Shown: in pieces, positions 36,655-49,600 of the stretch
How positions within the stretch are numbered: position 1 is the first letter of the stretch
Layout of the letters: each line of letters starts with the position of its first letter
Source: Pyrenopolyporus hunteri
Taxonomy: Eukaryota > Ascomycota > Sordariomycetes > Xylariales > Hypoxylaceae
Length of the DNA: 64,000 bases
Direction: 5' to 3'
Assembly (NCBI GenBank): GCA_902806595.1
Contig: CADCXC010000046.1
Location: 496,001-560,000, forward strand
The notes under the pieces: model-generated
Told to the model about the DNA's origin: nothing
What the model saw: only the letters and a program-made list of their open reading frames with translations
Databases searched by the model: none
Program-made: the position numbers and the translations under genes

Positions 36655-39517
36655 ATGGAGAATATAACATCCCGCTCCCCTAAGCCGAAAGGCTCTGCAT
36701 CCATCGCTGCCATAGTATCCGCCTTTGTCCCCGCATGGGTAGGTGTATACGCGACCCGGTATTCCCAAACAGCTCCTAATGAACTCCAAGGTAACCGGTC
36801 TTATCTTCATCGCGATATTTATTGTCGTCCGGCGTTGGTACCCCAATGTATACGCCCCTCGTACGTTCATTGGGAGTATACCCGAGAAGTAAGTACGCGC
36901 CTCCGGCTCATGGGCTATGCGCTAAGCTTTACTTAGGGATCGGACTCCCTTCAGAGGGCGATCATATTTCGACTGGGTACATACTATGCGCAAGATCCCA
37001 GACAAGTTTATCTTGCATCATCAATCGCTAGATGCTTACCTATATCTCCGTTTCTTGCGGACAGTCATCTTCATCTGCTTCGTCGGGTGTTTCCTCATAT
37101 GGCCCGTCCTTATGCCCGTGAACGCGACCGGCGGTGGCTCGTCAACGGAGCTGGATAAGGTCGGTATTGGAAATGTTAATAAAAAGGGGCACTTATACGC
37201 TCACTCAATAGTCGCGTGGGTGTTCTTTAGTTTTGTTATGTTCACTGTTGCCCGCGAGCGTCTCTGGCTCGTTGGGCTTCGCCAAGCCTGGGCCCTGTCT
37301 AAGCCAGTTGCGAACCGCCTTTCTTCGCGCGTCGTCCTTTTCCTGTCCGCCCCGAGAGATGCGCTCGAGGAGGGGAATATGCATCGCTTCTTTGGGGAAG
37401 GGGCTTCGCGCATCTGGCCAGCTGCAAAAGCCGACGCGTTAGAGGGTCTAACGTCGGACCTGAAATCCAAGATTGAACAGCTCGAGGCGGCAGAAATGTC
37501 TCTCATCCGTAAAGCCAACAGAGAAGGAAGGAAATATGCAAAGAGAGCTCGCCTAGAAAATGGCGGTATAAATTACGAGACTCTTCCTGATCCTGTTAGG
37601 AAATCTATTCGCCCGAGGCAGCGGGAAAACGTCTCCCCATCGAGCGAGAAGGTAGATTGTATCGAGTGGCTACGCAAAAAGATTAAGGAGGAGGAAAAGA
37701 AGATTGAAGATGCGCGGAGAGCATATGAGATCGGCGACACTAACGGAGCGGCGGCAGTGTTTGTCGAATTTAAAACTTGTGCTGAGGCCCAACGAGCCTG
37801 TCAACAAGTCACTTCCAGCAATCTGCTGGCACTCGGTCCTAGGTATACTGGCGTTACGCCAGATGAGGTCATATGGAGTAATCTCGCAATCACACCTGCT
37901 CGTCGTATCTCTCAAGAAGGTACCGCCCTGGCTGTTGTTATTGCTTTAATAGTATTCTGGTCTATTCCGAGTGGCCTCATCGGTGTGGTATCTAACATTG
38001 GCTACCTCGCTGATCGATTCGAGTGGCTCAGTTTCTTGAGGAACTTACCAAGCCCAGTCATTAGTCTTTTGTCCGGTCTAATACCACCGTTAGCTACGAG
38101 CTGGCTAAGCAAGCTGGTGCCTGGCATATTCAGATGTAAGAGTTTAGCTATTCACATTTTTCATCGATGATGTGGCTTACCGACCTTAGACATATTCAAA
38201 TCATGCGGGTCTCCTACTAGCACCGCCGCCGAGCTAAAGGTCCAGAACTGGTATTATGTTTTCCAAGTGACGCAAGTCTTCCTTGTCACTACAGTCTTCT
38301 CTGGTGCGGCTACGGTGGCCGGGGAGCTATTGGAGAGAGCTAAGGACCCTACCTCTGTCCCTGAACTTCTAGCGAGACAGCTTCCAAAAGCGTCCAATTT
38401 CTACCTTACGTATTTCATCATTCAGGGTATAACATCAGCCGCCGACAATCTGCTTAATTATTCCGATCTCGTGGAGTATCTTTTCTATGACTACTTTTTC
38501 GACAAGACCCCGCGGCAAAAATTTAGTCGATACACTAATCTGAAAGGTATTGCATGGGGGAAGCTATTTCCAAAGGTGAGGATAACCCCAACCCCTATGT
38601 TGCGTTCGTGAACTAAAATGGATATACCTAGTTCGCCAACTTTGCGATTATAGGTCAGTAAATGAAACATCCCGTCATTCTAGTTGGTTTGCTTATTCTT
38701 ATCATCAACAGCAATTGCGTACTCCTGCATCGCCCCGCTTGTCTTAGGTTTCGCCGCCGTTGGGCTATCACTGTACTACTTCTCTTACCGTTATAACCTT
38801 CTATTCACGATCCAACCCAAGATAGACACGAAAGGCCAGGCGTACGCACTTGCCTTACAGCACCTGCTCACGGGGATCTACGTTGCCGAGTTGGCACTGC
38901 TTGGCCTTTTTAGTTTGAGAAAAGCCATAGGCCCATCTGTTATGATTGTAGTTTTGCTTACCGTAACGGCCCTATATAACGCGCTCATGAACAAATACCT
39001 CGCTCCGCTTGAACAATTCTTGCCAACAGATCTGACGGCATTGGCCGAGAGAGACGAGGAGTCGGCAGCGCTTCTATCTTCCGCAGAGGAAGGACAGGCA
39101 CGCCCGGCGTCTCGTATCCAACGTCTGGGACAGCAGGCACACGCACCAGAGACTATCGCGCAGCGCGTTATCGATCCGATAGCCCACTTCTTCGAACCGC
39201 AGGTCTTTGCTTCATTCCAAGCCATGAGATCATGGCTGCGGGAGGGGCACTCATTCGACGACGCGGAGGACATCCCGGAGTACACAGAAGAGCAACTTCA
39301 AAGGGCCTATTTGAACCCGGCACTCACGAGCTCGACCCCCTTGATCTGGATCGCTAGGGATCCGATGGGGGTTAGCAGAAACGAAATCGCGGAAAATGAG
39401 CAGCATGGACTCAAGGCTAGCGATCAAGGCGCTTGGCTCGATGAGAAGGGGAGGCTTAGGTGGAGCGTCGAGGACTTTGGACAAGTGCCGATTTGGAAGC
39501 AGAGTGTTATGTACTGA
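36655..39517 (+). CDS. CSC1/RSN1-like (OSCA/TMEM63) ion channel, 864 aa
   Basis: Six exons: 36655-36738, 36791-36888, 36937-38135, 38190-38575, 38632-38653 and 38712-39517. All introns are GT-AG, 48-58 bases, and in frame. The product has the full DUF221/RSN1 layout: an N-terminal membrane region with YAPRTFIGSIPE and KIPDKFILHHQSLDAYLYLRF, a cytosolic Phm7-type region from about residue 198 (SAPRDALEEGN) with an RRM-like AAVFVEFKTCAEAQRAC near 330-350, then the seven-span core from VIWSNLAI onward (YSCIAPLVLGF, LLTGIYVAEL). Family members are mechanically or osmotically gated cation-permeable channels or lipid scramblases of the plasma membrane or endomembranes. The fifth exon is only 22 bases. 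The last part is an acidic cytosolic tail. The gene ends 82 bases from the stop of the dynamin-like gene. Confidence 0.9.
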
Positions 39518-39599
39518 GAGAGAAAGGCCCCCGCGGCCCCAGCTGTACGTAAAGGGGGCAGAACACCCCTAGAGGATTAGAGGCTCACGAATACTTGTG

Positions 39600-42051
39600 C
39601 TAACGGCCGGTCCACCATTTCGCGTTGGAGTCAAGAACCGAATCCTGCACTTCGAAGTCTTGGTGCTGAATCTTCCGTCTTCGGTCATGACTTACTACTA
39701 CCTTCTTCGATTTTCCTACAATTTCTTCCGTTTTCTCTATCAATTCTTCCTGTTGCTCTTCTACGGGCGAATTTGAAAGCGATCGTTCCAAGGGCGATTC
39801 CTGCTCAGTAGATGAGGGTACCGGTATGTTGGCTACCATTTTCTCTACTCCATCTTCGAGTCGTTAGCTCGGTTATTGTAAATAGATTTTCAGGTCGGTA
39901 TCCGTCATCCCATTAACTTACCACTACTGCTCTTGTGATATTTACTGAGACGTTCTAGATGTGTCACCCCATCTGTCAGGATTCGCATCTTTTCAGTAAG
40001 GAATTTCCGCTCATCGGCCGTTTCCCAACTCTCAGCAGCAATCTCGTTCACGGTTTCGTCGCTGAGGTCGAATACTACCTCTGGGGTAAATATCCCGGGT
40101 AGTTTCGAAATAAGGCAGGCTTCGACGGCCAACTTGCTGAAATCATCCACGACTTGTTTTAGAGCCGTCTAGTAAATAATCAGCCTATGATAGCTATACG
40201 CCATGTGACGAGATATTTTACCTTGTAATACGCTTCCATCCAGTCAATGGCGTCTGATCCCGACACTGCATCCATGTCGCTGTCCGCGCGTTTGAGGACT
40301 ATGTCCAAGGACTTTTCAAGAACCTCAGGATAATGCTTAGAACGAAATCCGGGTTCCTCCAGGACTTGCATCACACTATTCCGATAGCGGCTTGTGCGAA
40401 TCTTCTGGATGGTCTCCGTCAGATAGTGGTTATACGTGATCGGGTGCCCGTTTTCATGGGGTTGCAGAATCTCGTCCACCTTATCGCGAAGCTGGTGGTT
40501 AAGTCGATCCAAGGCGTCGTTGATTAATTCGCCTCGTAGCTTTTCCTTGGTGTCTTCATCTACGGTGTAGGCCAAGGCCTCGTTTACGGCGAAAGTGACG
40601 GCTTCGAATATCTGAGTAGAGAAGCGGTTGAGAATGCCCCTCCAAGGCTTGCATTGCTCGCGAAACAATTCCCCGATGATCAAAGGGTTATACGTGCCCG
40701 GCAGTTCGCATCCACGAGACCTCTTTATCAGGTTCTTCACCTCCACTAGATAGTCGGCCCGAGATACCTCTGTCGGGCCATTCTTCGAGGCATCCTCGAC
40801 GATTCTTCTCGCCTGTCCGTTGATGCGCAGTTCATGAGAGAAGTCAGTCAAGGTGTTCTGCACCACAGCTCGCAGCCGCTTGCGATACCCTACGTCATCC
40901 CGGGCGTTTCCGAAGAATTTATCTTGATAAAGCCCATTTTTCGCTTCGGTGAGGAGATTCGAGAACCGCTGACTGACGCTAAGTAGATACCTCCGTTGTT
41001 CGGCGAGTGTACCGCGAGTCGCGCCGAGCTTTTCTAGTTGTCTAGAACAGTCATCTAGGCCCCCTTGGATCTCCCCGAGGACTTCCGGTAATTGATCGAG
41101 TATCTGGTCCTTGAGTACTTCGCTAAGACGAGTACGTAGACTTGCCACCCCTTTCTGAGAACGGGGTAGTCCGACCCAGATGCCTTGGTGGAAAAACTCC
41201 GTCTCTGCGCGATCTCGCTCTTCATTCGTAGCGTTTCTAGTCTTGAAATCGCGGTTGCGAATGACGTGCCATCCGAGCCGGAATTTGACGTCTTTGTTCT
41301 GTATCAAGTCATAGTAATCGCGCTCGCTTGCCGAGCCGACGTCGAGGGTGTCTGGCTTCGTGACAAGGCCCAGGGTCCTTAAGCCGTGAATGTCTATTTC
41401 GCGCGCATGCTGTGTCACTTCCTGCAGGGCAAAATTGCTCTGAGCTGAGACAACGGCTAGGATGATAGACCGCGAATTCCTCATATAGGATAATACCAAG
41501 GATTGTACGATCGCAGCGTCCTCGGCCGACTGGTCTTTATTACCGGCGCGGAACAGTCCCGGAAGGTCAACAATTGTTAAATGCGGCTGCTTTGGGCCCG
41601 ACAGCTCGATACGAAGGACATCCGAGCAGAAAGTCCTACCTCGATCGATACCTACTCCCATGACCTCCTTAGCTTTATCCACTAGGGGCCCGATGTCGTA
41701 ACCATCTGGTATCTCCGAGTACTGGAACTGTTCAAGACGCTCTCTTTCTTCACTCGAACGGTCGACGCCAGGCGATATAGACACGCGGCATTTCTCCTCG
41801 TTATGTTCGTTGGTGTGCCTTAGGATCAGCTCCGTCGCGAATCGGGTACAGAGGCTGTCTTTGGTCGGAAAAGCTACGCCGGAAATGGCCTGCAAAACGG
41901 AGCTCTTGCCAGACGACTGATCACCGCAAACGACGATCTGAGGGAGATTTACATATCGGCTGATCCCCTTAGAACGCAGCTTGTCGATGATGTCCATCAA
42001 TGTCTTGTGGTCCTTGGATTGGAGAAGCATAGTCGCCGAAGCATGTGCCAT
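39600..42051 (-). CDS. Dynamin-like large GTPase, 776 aa
   Basis: Three exons, read from high to low coordinate: 42051-40222, 40168-39922 and 39853-39600. Introns are 53 and 68 bases, the second with a GCTAAC branch point. The GTPase motifs are complete: G1 GDQSSGKS (43-50), G2 threonine near 69, G3 DLPG (162-165), G4 TKPD (231-234) and an RNRD G5 near 266. The middle/stalk region follows, and a GED-like helical region (residues about 600-690, including WMEAYYK and LSKYHKSS) spans the first exon junction. There is no PH or proline-rich domain. The short C-terminal extension is Glu/Lys/Ser-rich. This is the Mx-like class common in filamentous fungi, not Vps1 or Dnm1. Role is membrane remodelling by analogy; the specific membrane is unknown. 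Confidence 0.9.
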
Positions 42052-42639
42052 TTTGGCGAGCTCAAGAGATGCTTAAACAAGGGCGTAGAGATGCGATTAC
42101 TGGCCTAAGGGCTTTGAGCCAATCCTCGTATAAATTCAGGTTGAGAGTGATAATCGAAACGCCTACGTCAAGATGAATATTGCTGAATTCCGTTTGATTA
42201 TTTTCCCCCATAACTACCTCTTAAATGAGGGGCTGCTCATTAGCCAGTCGTATACGCAGGCTGCCTCGTGGCATTGTATACACCGACGGCCCGAGCCTGC
42301 TTGCTAAGTAGTACCTTCTAAGTGGTTATAATCTTTAGGAACTAAGGAAGGCCGACCGAGGTCCTTGTATTCCAAACTAAAGTGGTAGCGATTTCAGATA
42401 GGTAAACTGAACAAGGCCATTAGGAAGATATATCTAAGATATGAATGATCCATAGGATAGAGATAGTTACCACGTTACCACGGTAGATAATAAGATTCGA
42501 ACGCCATTATGTCTCAATATTTCAAAGCCACTCGGCAAGGGAATCCTTCGCTTAGTCTCAAAATAAATCACACCTGCTATGTGACACCACCATGAATGGG
42601 GCCATTCTCCTCTTTAAACACGCGTGCTTCAACCTCGTA

Positions 42640-42642
<3 letters not shown>

Positions 42643-42683
<41 letters not shown>
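42643..42683. repeat. T28-A13 homopolymer palindrome
   Basis: Twenty-eight T residues are followed immediately by thirteen A residues, which can form a perfect A-T hairpin. Exact lengths in such tracts are prone to sequencing error. Confidence 0.9.
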
Positions 42684-45623
42684 GTCCTTAAGAAAATCTT
42701 CTACCTTGCTCAATCGAGCATCCCGAGGGGATGTAGCGAAATTATGACTGCATCTTCCTCTCCGTTAACGCCAGTCGAACAGGAAGCACATACTCCTTAA
42801 TAGACCTACACTCGCGCCTCCAGCCGGAGTACAATCAAACCTCGTAAACCCACAGAACTTCAAAATCGGAGGTTTTACTACAATATCGTTCTGCTTAGTT
42901 ATTTCCACGGTTTGCGTCGTCATTCAACTCTATGCCAGGATATTCCTCATTAAGCGAATGTATATTGAAGACTGTACCTACCCTCCCCTTGCCCGCGCCC
43001 CGATAGTCGAACTAATTGCTAGCTTTCGCTAGACTTGATGGTAGCTGGATATGTACGTTAAATGTCACCCTTAAAAGTCTGTTCGAATTTTAATATGTAA
43101 GTTTCCCGTGGTATTCCTCATTCACCAAAGTTACTGAGCCCATATTGTATGTTTGGTCCAATCTTTATTCCGCTTATTTAATGACCTTTAAGATCGCTAT
43201 GTTATTAGAATGAGTTCGTTCGTTCTCTCCGAATGGTCACCGAGGTGTCTTTCATTGGGCTTGCTATTCAGTACTTTGGATAAATGTCTCCTTCTACTGT
43301 ACCACTATCATCATTTCGAATGTCGTTTGTCTAGGTGCTCAACTCACGTCGAATCGGTCTATTAATGTAGCTCGCAGCGGGATAGGCGTCTCCGAGATCA
43401 CCTCGGCTACTCTCAACCTAATTTCCGATATTTTTCATTCTGGTCGCCCCCCAATTTGTTGGAAATTGCACATGCCGAGGATGAGAAGAGTTTCGTTATC
43501 TATCCTTTCGCCGTCGGTCTTTTGTAAGTTAGCCTTTCCAAATACCAATCGTTTATAACGAGGCCGTTATTGTCTTATGTTATCGAGTTGCATTATCTGC
43601 TCAGTACCCTTCCTTGGATACGACATACTTCTAGTCGCAGCTATTGATATGGCCACTGGTTGAGATAACGTGCTGGTTCTTAGTTCTCTGGAGCTCAAGG
43701 CTTCAGGGTAACACGATACCAGGTTAGTGGCCCAAAGCAACTGTCCAACCTCCAAGAGCAACAATACCGCCGCTATGGGAGGGGTTTTATGAACGGGCTA
43801 GCAGAAATCTAGATTATCGGAAACCTGACACCGCTCTTCCATCTTTCGGGGATGATAGAGACACGGCAAAGAACGGACCAAGATGGCCGGTCGACTACTT
43901 CCACGGAATTGCCCTCAAAAATGATATCACGATCACGAGTGAGGAAATCTCCAACCGCGCAGGACCAAGTAGGGTGGGTGAGATTTGTCCATGGGATGCG
44001 CCAGGCTTGTTGGACATGCCCCCTCCCGTTGGAAAGGGGTCTCAGTTGATGCATGGCACGTAATACAATGGGGTACAGATGATATGACGTACATGTAGCT
44101 CTGGGCCGCGATCTTGAGATAAATTGGACCAACTTGAGAGGGAGTAGATGAAGAATGATCCAGTCGGAATACACGGCATTATACTATACCTGTGGTTATT
44201 GCAGAGTTATAAGTGAAGTTGAAGCCGGTGTGGTGACTTCTGCGGGAGTAACTAAGCACCTAGGTACCTAAGTATTATAAGTACCTTTGAAAGTTTAAAG
44301 CTAAACCTACCTATTTTGGTCGATGCGCCCGGTTTCGATTTCCTAGGGTTTGGATTGGTTGTCTCCTCCTCCCTTGCCTACTAGTACCTAGGTACCGCTG
44401 CCGCTGCCTAAGCTGATTCTGCCGCTCTCTCACCGCCTACGGAGAGCCTATAAATATTTCGCGTCCCCACCTCGATCTCATTTTTCTCTTTTCCTTTTCT
44501 TCTTCATACTTACCTTGGAAGAAGAGTCCTCGCTCAAGAATGAGGGCTCTTAAGGGGGAAGACCTGCATTGCACAGCGCGGAGTCGACCCCCTTCTATTA
44601 TCCTTCGTGGATCGTAGTTTCCGCAATTTTTGCTGTCTTTTTCGTTGTGACCGGTGCCTCGAGCATCGCCATGAGGAAGATGACGCGCATGTGTAGGCCC
44701 GTATTTCCCTACGTGAGTAACTCGAGCCATTCACGGTGGTATGTACGTGCAAGGCTACCTACATAGGTACCTATGAGCGATGTGCGTATATAATAGAGGA
44801 GATATAACGCCCACTACGGATTCCGTCGGTAGTCAACAAGTTGGAAGCACTGCCATGCCATATTCGCCTCCCTGCCTAGGTAGGCACTATCTACGTTCTA
44901 GGTAAAGTGTGGGTAGATTACGATTCCCTTTACGTAGCTGTTAAACGCCTCAAGCATAGTCGTTATTTTAATCCTAACGGATGGCGAATAACGTCTAGCA
45001 TAGCCCGTTCTACTTCTAAATTACAATTTGTAGGTCTTGACAGGTTACGGGTCCTGCATAGATGCGAGTGATCTACGTATACGCTATAGACGACTGGAAT
45101 TGGAGGCGGAATGCGTACCTAGGTATGGAAGTGCCTATATTCATAAAGATGGTCCTGTTTCGCGCCCCGAGGACGAATGATAAAGTGCGTCATATGTACC
45201 TACCCACTGTAAATGGGCGATATAATAGGTACGAGATGGTGGATATTCCACTCACGTAAGAAGCAAGACGAGAACAAAAGTGAAGAAATAGGTACATGTA
45301 GCTACCTCCAGGTAGGTAGGCTGGACGAAGTCTGGTAATAGTCGGTAACGCATCTAGCTAGTATATGTACTGCGTGCGTGTATGGGTGCTCGGTGCGTTG
45401 CGCTAGGTGTTGTGCCTGTGCCCCGTGCCCTATGTCTTACAGGTTACATGTACCTAGAATCCCAGTTGTTAGTTACCCGAGCAGCCCCGAGGTACCTACC
45501 ATTCTCATAAGGACCACCTATCAGGTCATAATCAATTCCCTGCTAGCTGCCCCAGGTCTAGACGGCGCAAACCTTCAGCCTCATAAGCAGCAACCAGATT
45601 TATGACCGACAACTTTGAATAGA

Positions 45624-45654
45624 CTACCTACCTACCTACCTACCTACCTACCTA
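45624..45654. repeat. (CTAC)n microsatellite upstream of FHA gene
   Basis: About 7.75 copies of CTAC ending some 90 bases before the ATG at 45743, so within the core promoter or 5' leader. Similar shorter runs are scattered through the intergenic DNA. Confidence 0.85.
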
Positions 45655-45742
45655 ACCTACGTCTTCTTCGCCTCACTCTCTTTTCAGCTCTGATCACTTA
45701 GGCAACCGTTAGTCCGAATTGGGCTACCTATCTGCCCTGAAC

Positions 45743-46663
45743 ATGGGTTACGACTCCTCCCTAGACGAGCGAAGGGCCCCGCGAAGCGATGGCGAAGATG
45801 CTTACGAACGCGACGGGCGAAGCCGAACTAGTCGTCGAGACGATTCTTACCGACGTGGTGACCGAGGAGGAGGCAGACCCCGTGATAGGTCTAGAACCAA
45901 GGGACGCCCCCGGCGGTCAAGGTCTCCCGATGATGCGCGCCGGCGCACGTCAACTTCCCGAGACCGTCATCGTGATAGGGGGAGTGAGCATAGGCGCCGA
46001 CGCTCGCGCGACTACGATAGGCATGGGGACAGGGGCTCGCACCGCCCTCGGGCGCGGGACGATGACCACGACGACCGGGACAGAAGCGGCAAACAAATAG
46101 TAAAACGAAGCGGTCCATTGCCCTCACAGGCTGATTCATTCGCTGTTACCCAAGGCGAGGAGCCGCCGAAGCCAAAAGAGAAACCCAACTATGGAAATAC
46201 AGGCGCATTGGCTGCCGCCTCGAATTCCGTTGTCCAGTCGGACGGTTCCAAGATAGTGTTGAAATACCACGAACCGCCCGAAGCTCGCAAAGCGTCTCCG
46301 AAGGACCAATGGAAACTGTTCGTCTTCAAGGGCGAGGACATCATCGACACCGTTCCTCTCAGCCAGCGCAGTTGCTGGTTAGTCGGTAGGGAGTTAGCAG
46401 TGGTCGACCTGCCCGCCGAGCACCCGAGCATTAGCAAACAACATGCAGTTATACAATTTCGGTACATAGAAAAGCGTAACGAATACGGCGACAAGATTGG
46501 CAAAGTAAAGCCCTATTTACTAGACTTAGAGAGTGCGAACGGAACCATGCTCAACGGGAAGAAAGTACCAGAAAGCAGGTATTTAGAGCTCAGGGATAAG
46601 GACATGATCCAGTTCGGTCAGAGCACGCGAGAATACGTGCTAATGCTGGCACCGAAAGACTAA
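45743..46663 (+). CDS. SNIP1/Pml1-like FHA-domain protein, 306 aa
   Basis: A single-exon frame from ATG at 45743 (MGYDSSLDERR); an in-frame TTG upstream is disregarded. Residues 1-115 are an RS-like, arginine/aspartate/serine-rich region typical of splicing factors. A linker includes YGNTGALAAASN (150-161). An FHA domain spans about 190-303: WLVGRE (212-217), the phosphothreonine-binding S231-K-Q-H234, and ESANGTMLNG (263-272). This order matches human SNIP1 and the yeast Pml1 subunit of the RES complex, which helps retain and splice pre-mRNA in the nucleus. The family assignment is firm. The RES role is by homology. Confidence 0.9.
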   Translation: MGYDSSLDERRAPRSDGEDAYERDGRSRTSRRDDSYRRGDRGGGRPRDRSRTKGRPRRSRSPDDARRRTSTSRDRHRDRGSEHRRRRSRDYDRHGDRGSHRPRARDDDHDDRDRSGKQIVKRSGPLPSQADSFAVTQGEEPPKPKEKPNYGNTGALAAASNSVVQSDGSKIVLKYHEPPEARKASPKDQWKLFVFKGEDIIDTVPLSQRSCWLVGRELAVVDLPAEHPSISKQHAVIQFRYIEKRNEYGDKIGKVKPYLLDLESANGTMLNGKKVPESRYLELRDKDMIQFGQSTREYVLMLAPKD

Positions 46664-49600
46664 AGGACGACGACAATCTGAACAAAGAGAAGAGGAGGAA
46701 AAAAACACAGTCTCGCGTGCCAACTTCCGTGTAGCATATTGTTGCCACGCTACACTGTGCAACTCTTGTGTCCACCTCGCCTCGACCGGGGCGGACAATG
46801 GTGTATCCCGGCATAGAATCTTCCTCGAATAACCCTCCCCCGGGGAGCAAGTATCGAAGTCCAGCAGCCCTTCGCTGCGGTCTTATCTCGACCTTTGAGG
46901 GACCGGAGAAGTGTCCTTTCTACACATCATCGCTATCCGGAATTGTCTTGCGTATTTGTCCGGCGAGGCTTAGGGAGGCTATCGTCGGCGTCGGTATGAA
47001 TCAACGAGGCGGTGCCCCCTTATTAATGTTACACACCACAACCGAATTCATCTTGATGAGGCCGGTTAATCTATCACTCGCTAACGCAAGTTTGCGAGGT
47101 GGTTGTTTAAGTTGAAAATTTTTTCATATAGTCACGGGATAGTTTCGTCATGCGGGTGACTGTCTTGGAACACTATATTGCGAGGTGTAGAAGTGACATT
47201 TCATAGTGATACCTCACTTCTAAGAGTGCGATATTTCGGAACTCAGGAACCAACAAACTACCTACCTCCTCCTGTGTCTGTATGCCGAGGAGTCGGCTGT
47301 GTCTCCGGTGGACAGAACTTGAGTGTGCTTTCTAGGTGGGAAGTGTGACGAATCGATGAAGACGGTGATGGACGATTGGCCCTCTTCTAACCGCCGCCTT
47401 TCCCAACAGATGCTTAAACCCCTTACATGATGGACGGCGAAACCGCGACTGTATACGAGCGTTAGTGGAACTTTGTATGATACACAGAGCCGAAAGCTGT
47501 CACAATGAAGAATCGGGCGGAGTAGAGTCCGTATAACTACTAGACCGCCAGATAATACTACCCAATGGTGTATTCATGTGAAACCGGTGGTATCGAGGCA
47601 TGTGAAAGAATTCGATGGAAAGCTTCACATAGGCGTCGACACCCTACCACTAATCACCGTAGTAATCGTGCTTTTTTTGCGAATTCTTTGATCGCGATCT
47701 AGAACCTTAGGTAGATACATAGGCAGGTATGGTAAAAAAGAAATTGTATACTCTCGGCTGGTGACCGGGGGGGTGGAGTCTAAGGTTGGACTATTGCCTG
47801 CCAGTCATGCAGTGTGCCGTACCTTCTTCCAACCTGTAATACCTTTCGCACGAATAGATCGTTTGGACGAGGAGCATCCTTGGAACCAGCCCTGCGGGGC
47901 ACACCATCAATTGTAGTCTGCAGGTACCTACCTATAATTCGAACTGCAACTAGGAAATTGCCTTATAATGCCTACATACTAAATATCCTACCGGTATAGA
48001 AGTGGTGCCTGATTCTATACTGTTCAGCTGAGATACTTGACGTATAAGACGTGCCTACCTGATCGGTACCTAGGCACCTATGTAATTTGTAATTCTTATA
48101 CTCAGGCGGTACCTACATGTGCATATACGTATATACGTCAGCTTTATGCGTAGGCCCTTGCTACCTAGGTACGATACCTGACCTAATGTACCTAGGGTAT
48201 GTACCCCTCGATGCGCCCGTCAGAGTTCACCAAGCCCTTGGCCCCTCGTTGCAGAGATTAAATACACCACGATAAAGTTAAGCTTCTACTTGGGTGCCGT
48301 GCCCGTGGAACATCTGCACGATTGTCATGCATATACTTTCGACGGTTGCAATAGGCAGCCCTAGATAGGACGAACCGCCAATAAACAAAAGTTGGCCGTA
48401 TCTAACAACAATGACTGTGACGAAGACCATTTACCCACCCAATCAATGGTTCCTCCCGGCCCATGTCTTGGATCTCGTTTGGACTCGGCTAACATGAATA
48501 CGATCTAGTTGACGTCAACCAAGGTTCATTGCCACCCCTACGAATTATGTATAGGTAGGTAGGCAAGGTATACATAAGGGATGTATATACGTACAGCGGA
48601 TGTAAGGTCAAGTAAGGTAAGGTAATACCTATAATGTTGATCCCGCTTAAGCAGGTACGCCTTACTCTACTCTTACAAAACATGAAAGTGCCGAGTTGCG
48701 ACGCCTCTTCCTCGCCTCCGCGCCCCCCAGATCGCAACCCTTGCTTAATGCGGCCCACCCGTCTTACTGCATGTTTTAGGATATTTTAGCATTAGCCCCC
48801 AGGAAGGTAGGTAGGTAATTTCTTGCATCGCCAGCTGCCAAGGAGGGGGGATTTTGGAGGGGCAGTAGGGGCAGCAGGGGCAGCAGGGGACAGCAGGGGA
48901 GTAATGTTCTGTGGGGGAAAGGGCCATGACTACCTAAAAGTAGATTACCGCGTACCTCTTGCTGAGCCTCAGGGCTGGGGACACCGAACCAGGTGACAGC
49001 TATACACCTACTGGAACAGGGCCCCGTGATGCAGCATCTTCTTTCCTCCCTTCGACTTCTGTACACCCATTCTTCCCCGATTTATCTCTATGTGATGTGA
49101 CTTGTCCGACCCGTTCAACCAGTACATTTAAACCAGTACAATACATTGGATGGTATTATTCAGTCAGTCCCAGTTACCTAGTCAGTCGGTCGGTCGGCCC
49201 TCGAATTCTGCCTCGACCGAAACTCAGCACCGTCCAAATCATCCGACCTCCCTCAAACCTCGCAGCAGGGCAACGTCGTGTCAACGCCAGATGGAGACGG
49301 GCTTTACCGTATGGATAAGCGTCTTGTAGCACTGGTCAGACTGGCCTGAAGACTATACATATGCGTGCTGCCCTATGACTCTTCCATGTATACCGTACAT
49401 GGTATATATCCCCCAACTCTAGATGCCTCCCTGTATTCACTACCTTCGCTGCCGACGCCTCACGTCACGCGCGACGTTAACCCCAGGGAAATCAGACCCT
49501 CCTTTATAAGAAGAGAGCAACATCTTCCAGTTACGGCTCTCGCGGATACACCCACCATAGACTGATATTACCAGCCTGAGTCCTCTCGTCTTGCCTATAA

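Larger units (their letters stand above)
42052..45742. other. Gene-poor intergenic region
   Basis: About 3.7 kb with only short, unconvincing frames. It contains the T28-A13 tract listed separately, many TACCTAGGTA-type motifs (around 44,260-44,400 and 44,760-44,890), and before 45,743 the likely promoter of the FHA gene. I see no RNA gene or intact element. Confidence 0.5.

Noticed and set aside
43809..44174. 121-residue minus-strand frame
   Set aside because: No recognisable motif, no codon or context support, and an isolated position in a gene-poor region.
46768..47115. 115-residue plus-strand frame just downstream of the FHA gene
   Set aside because: Low-quality composition, no motif, and a position in the likely 3' region.
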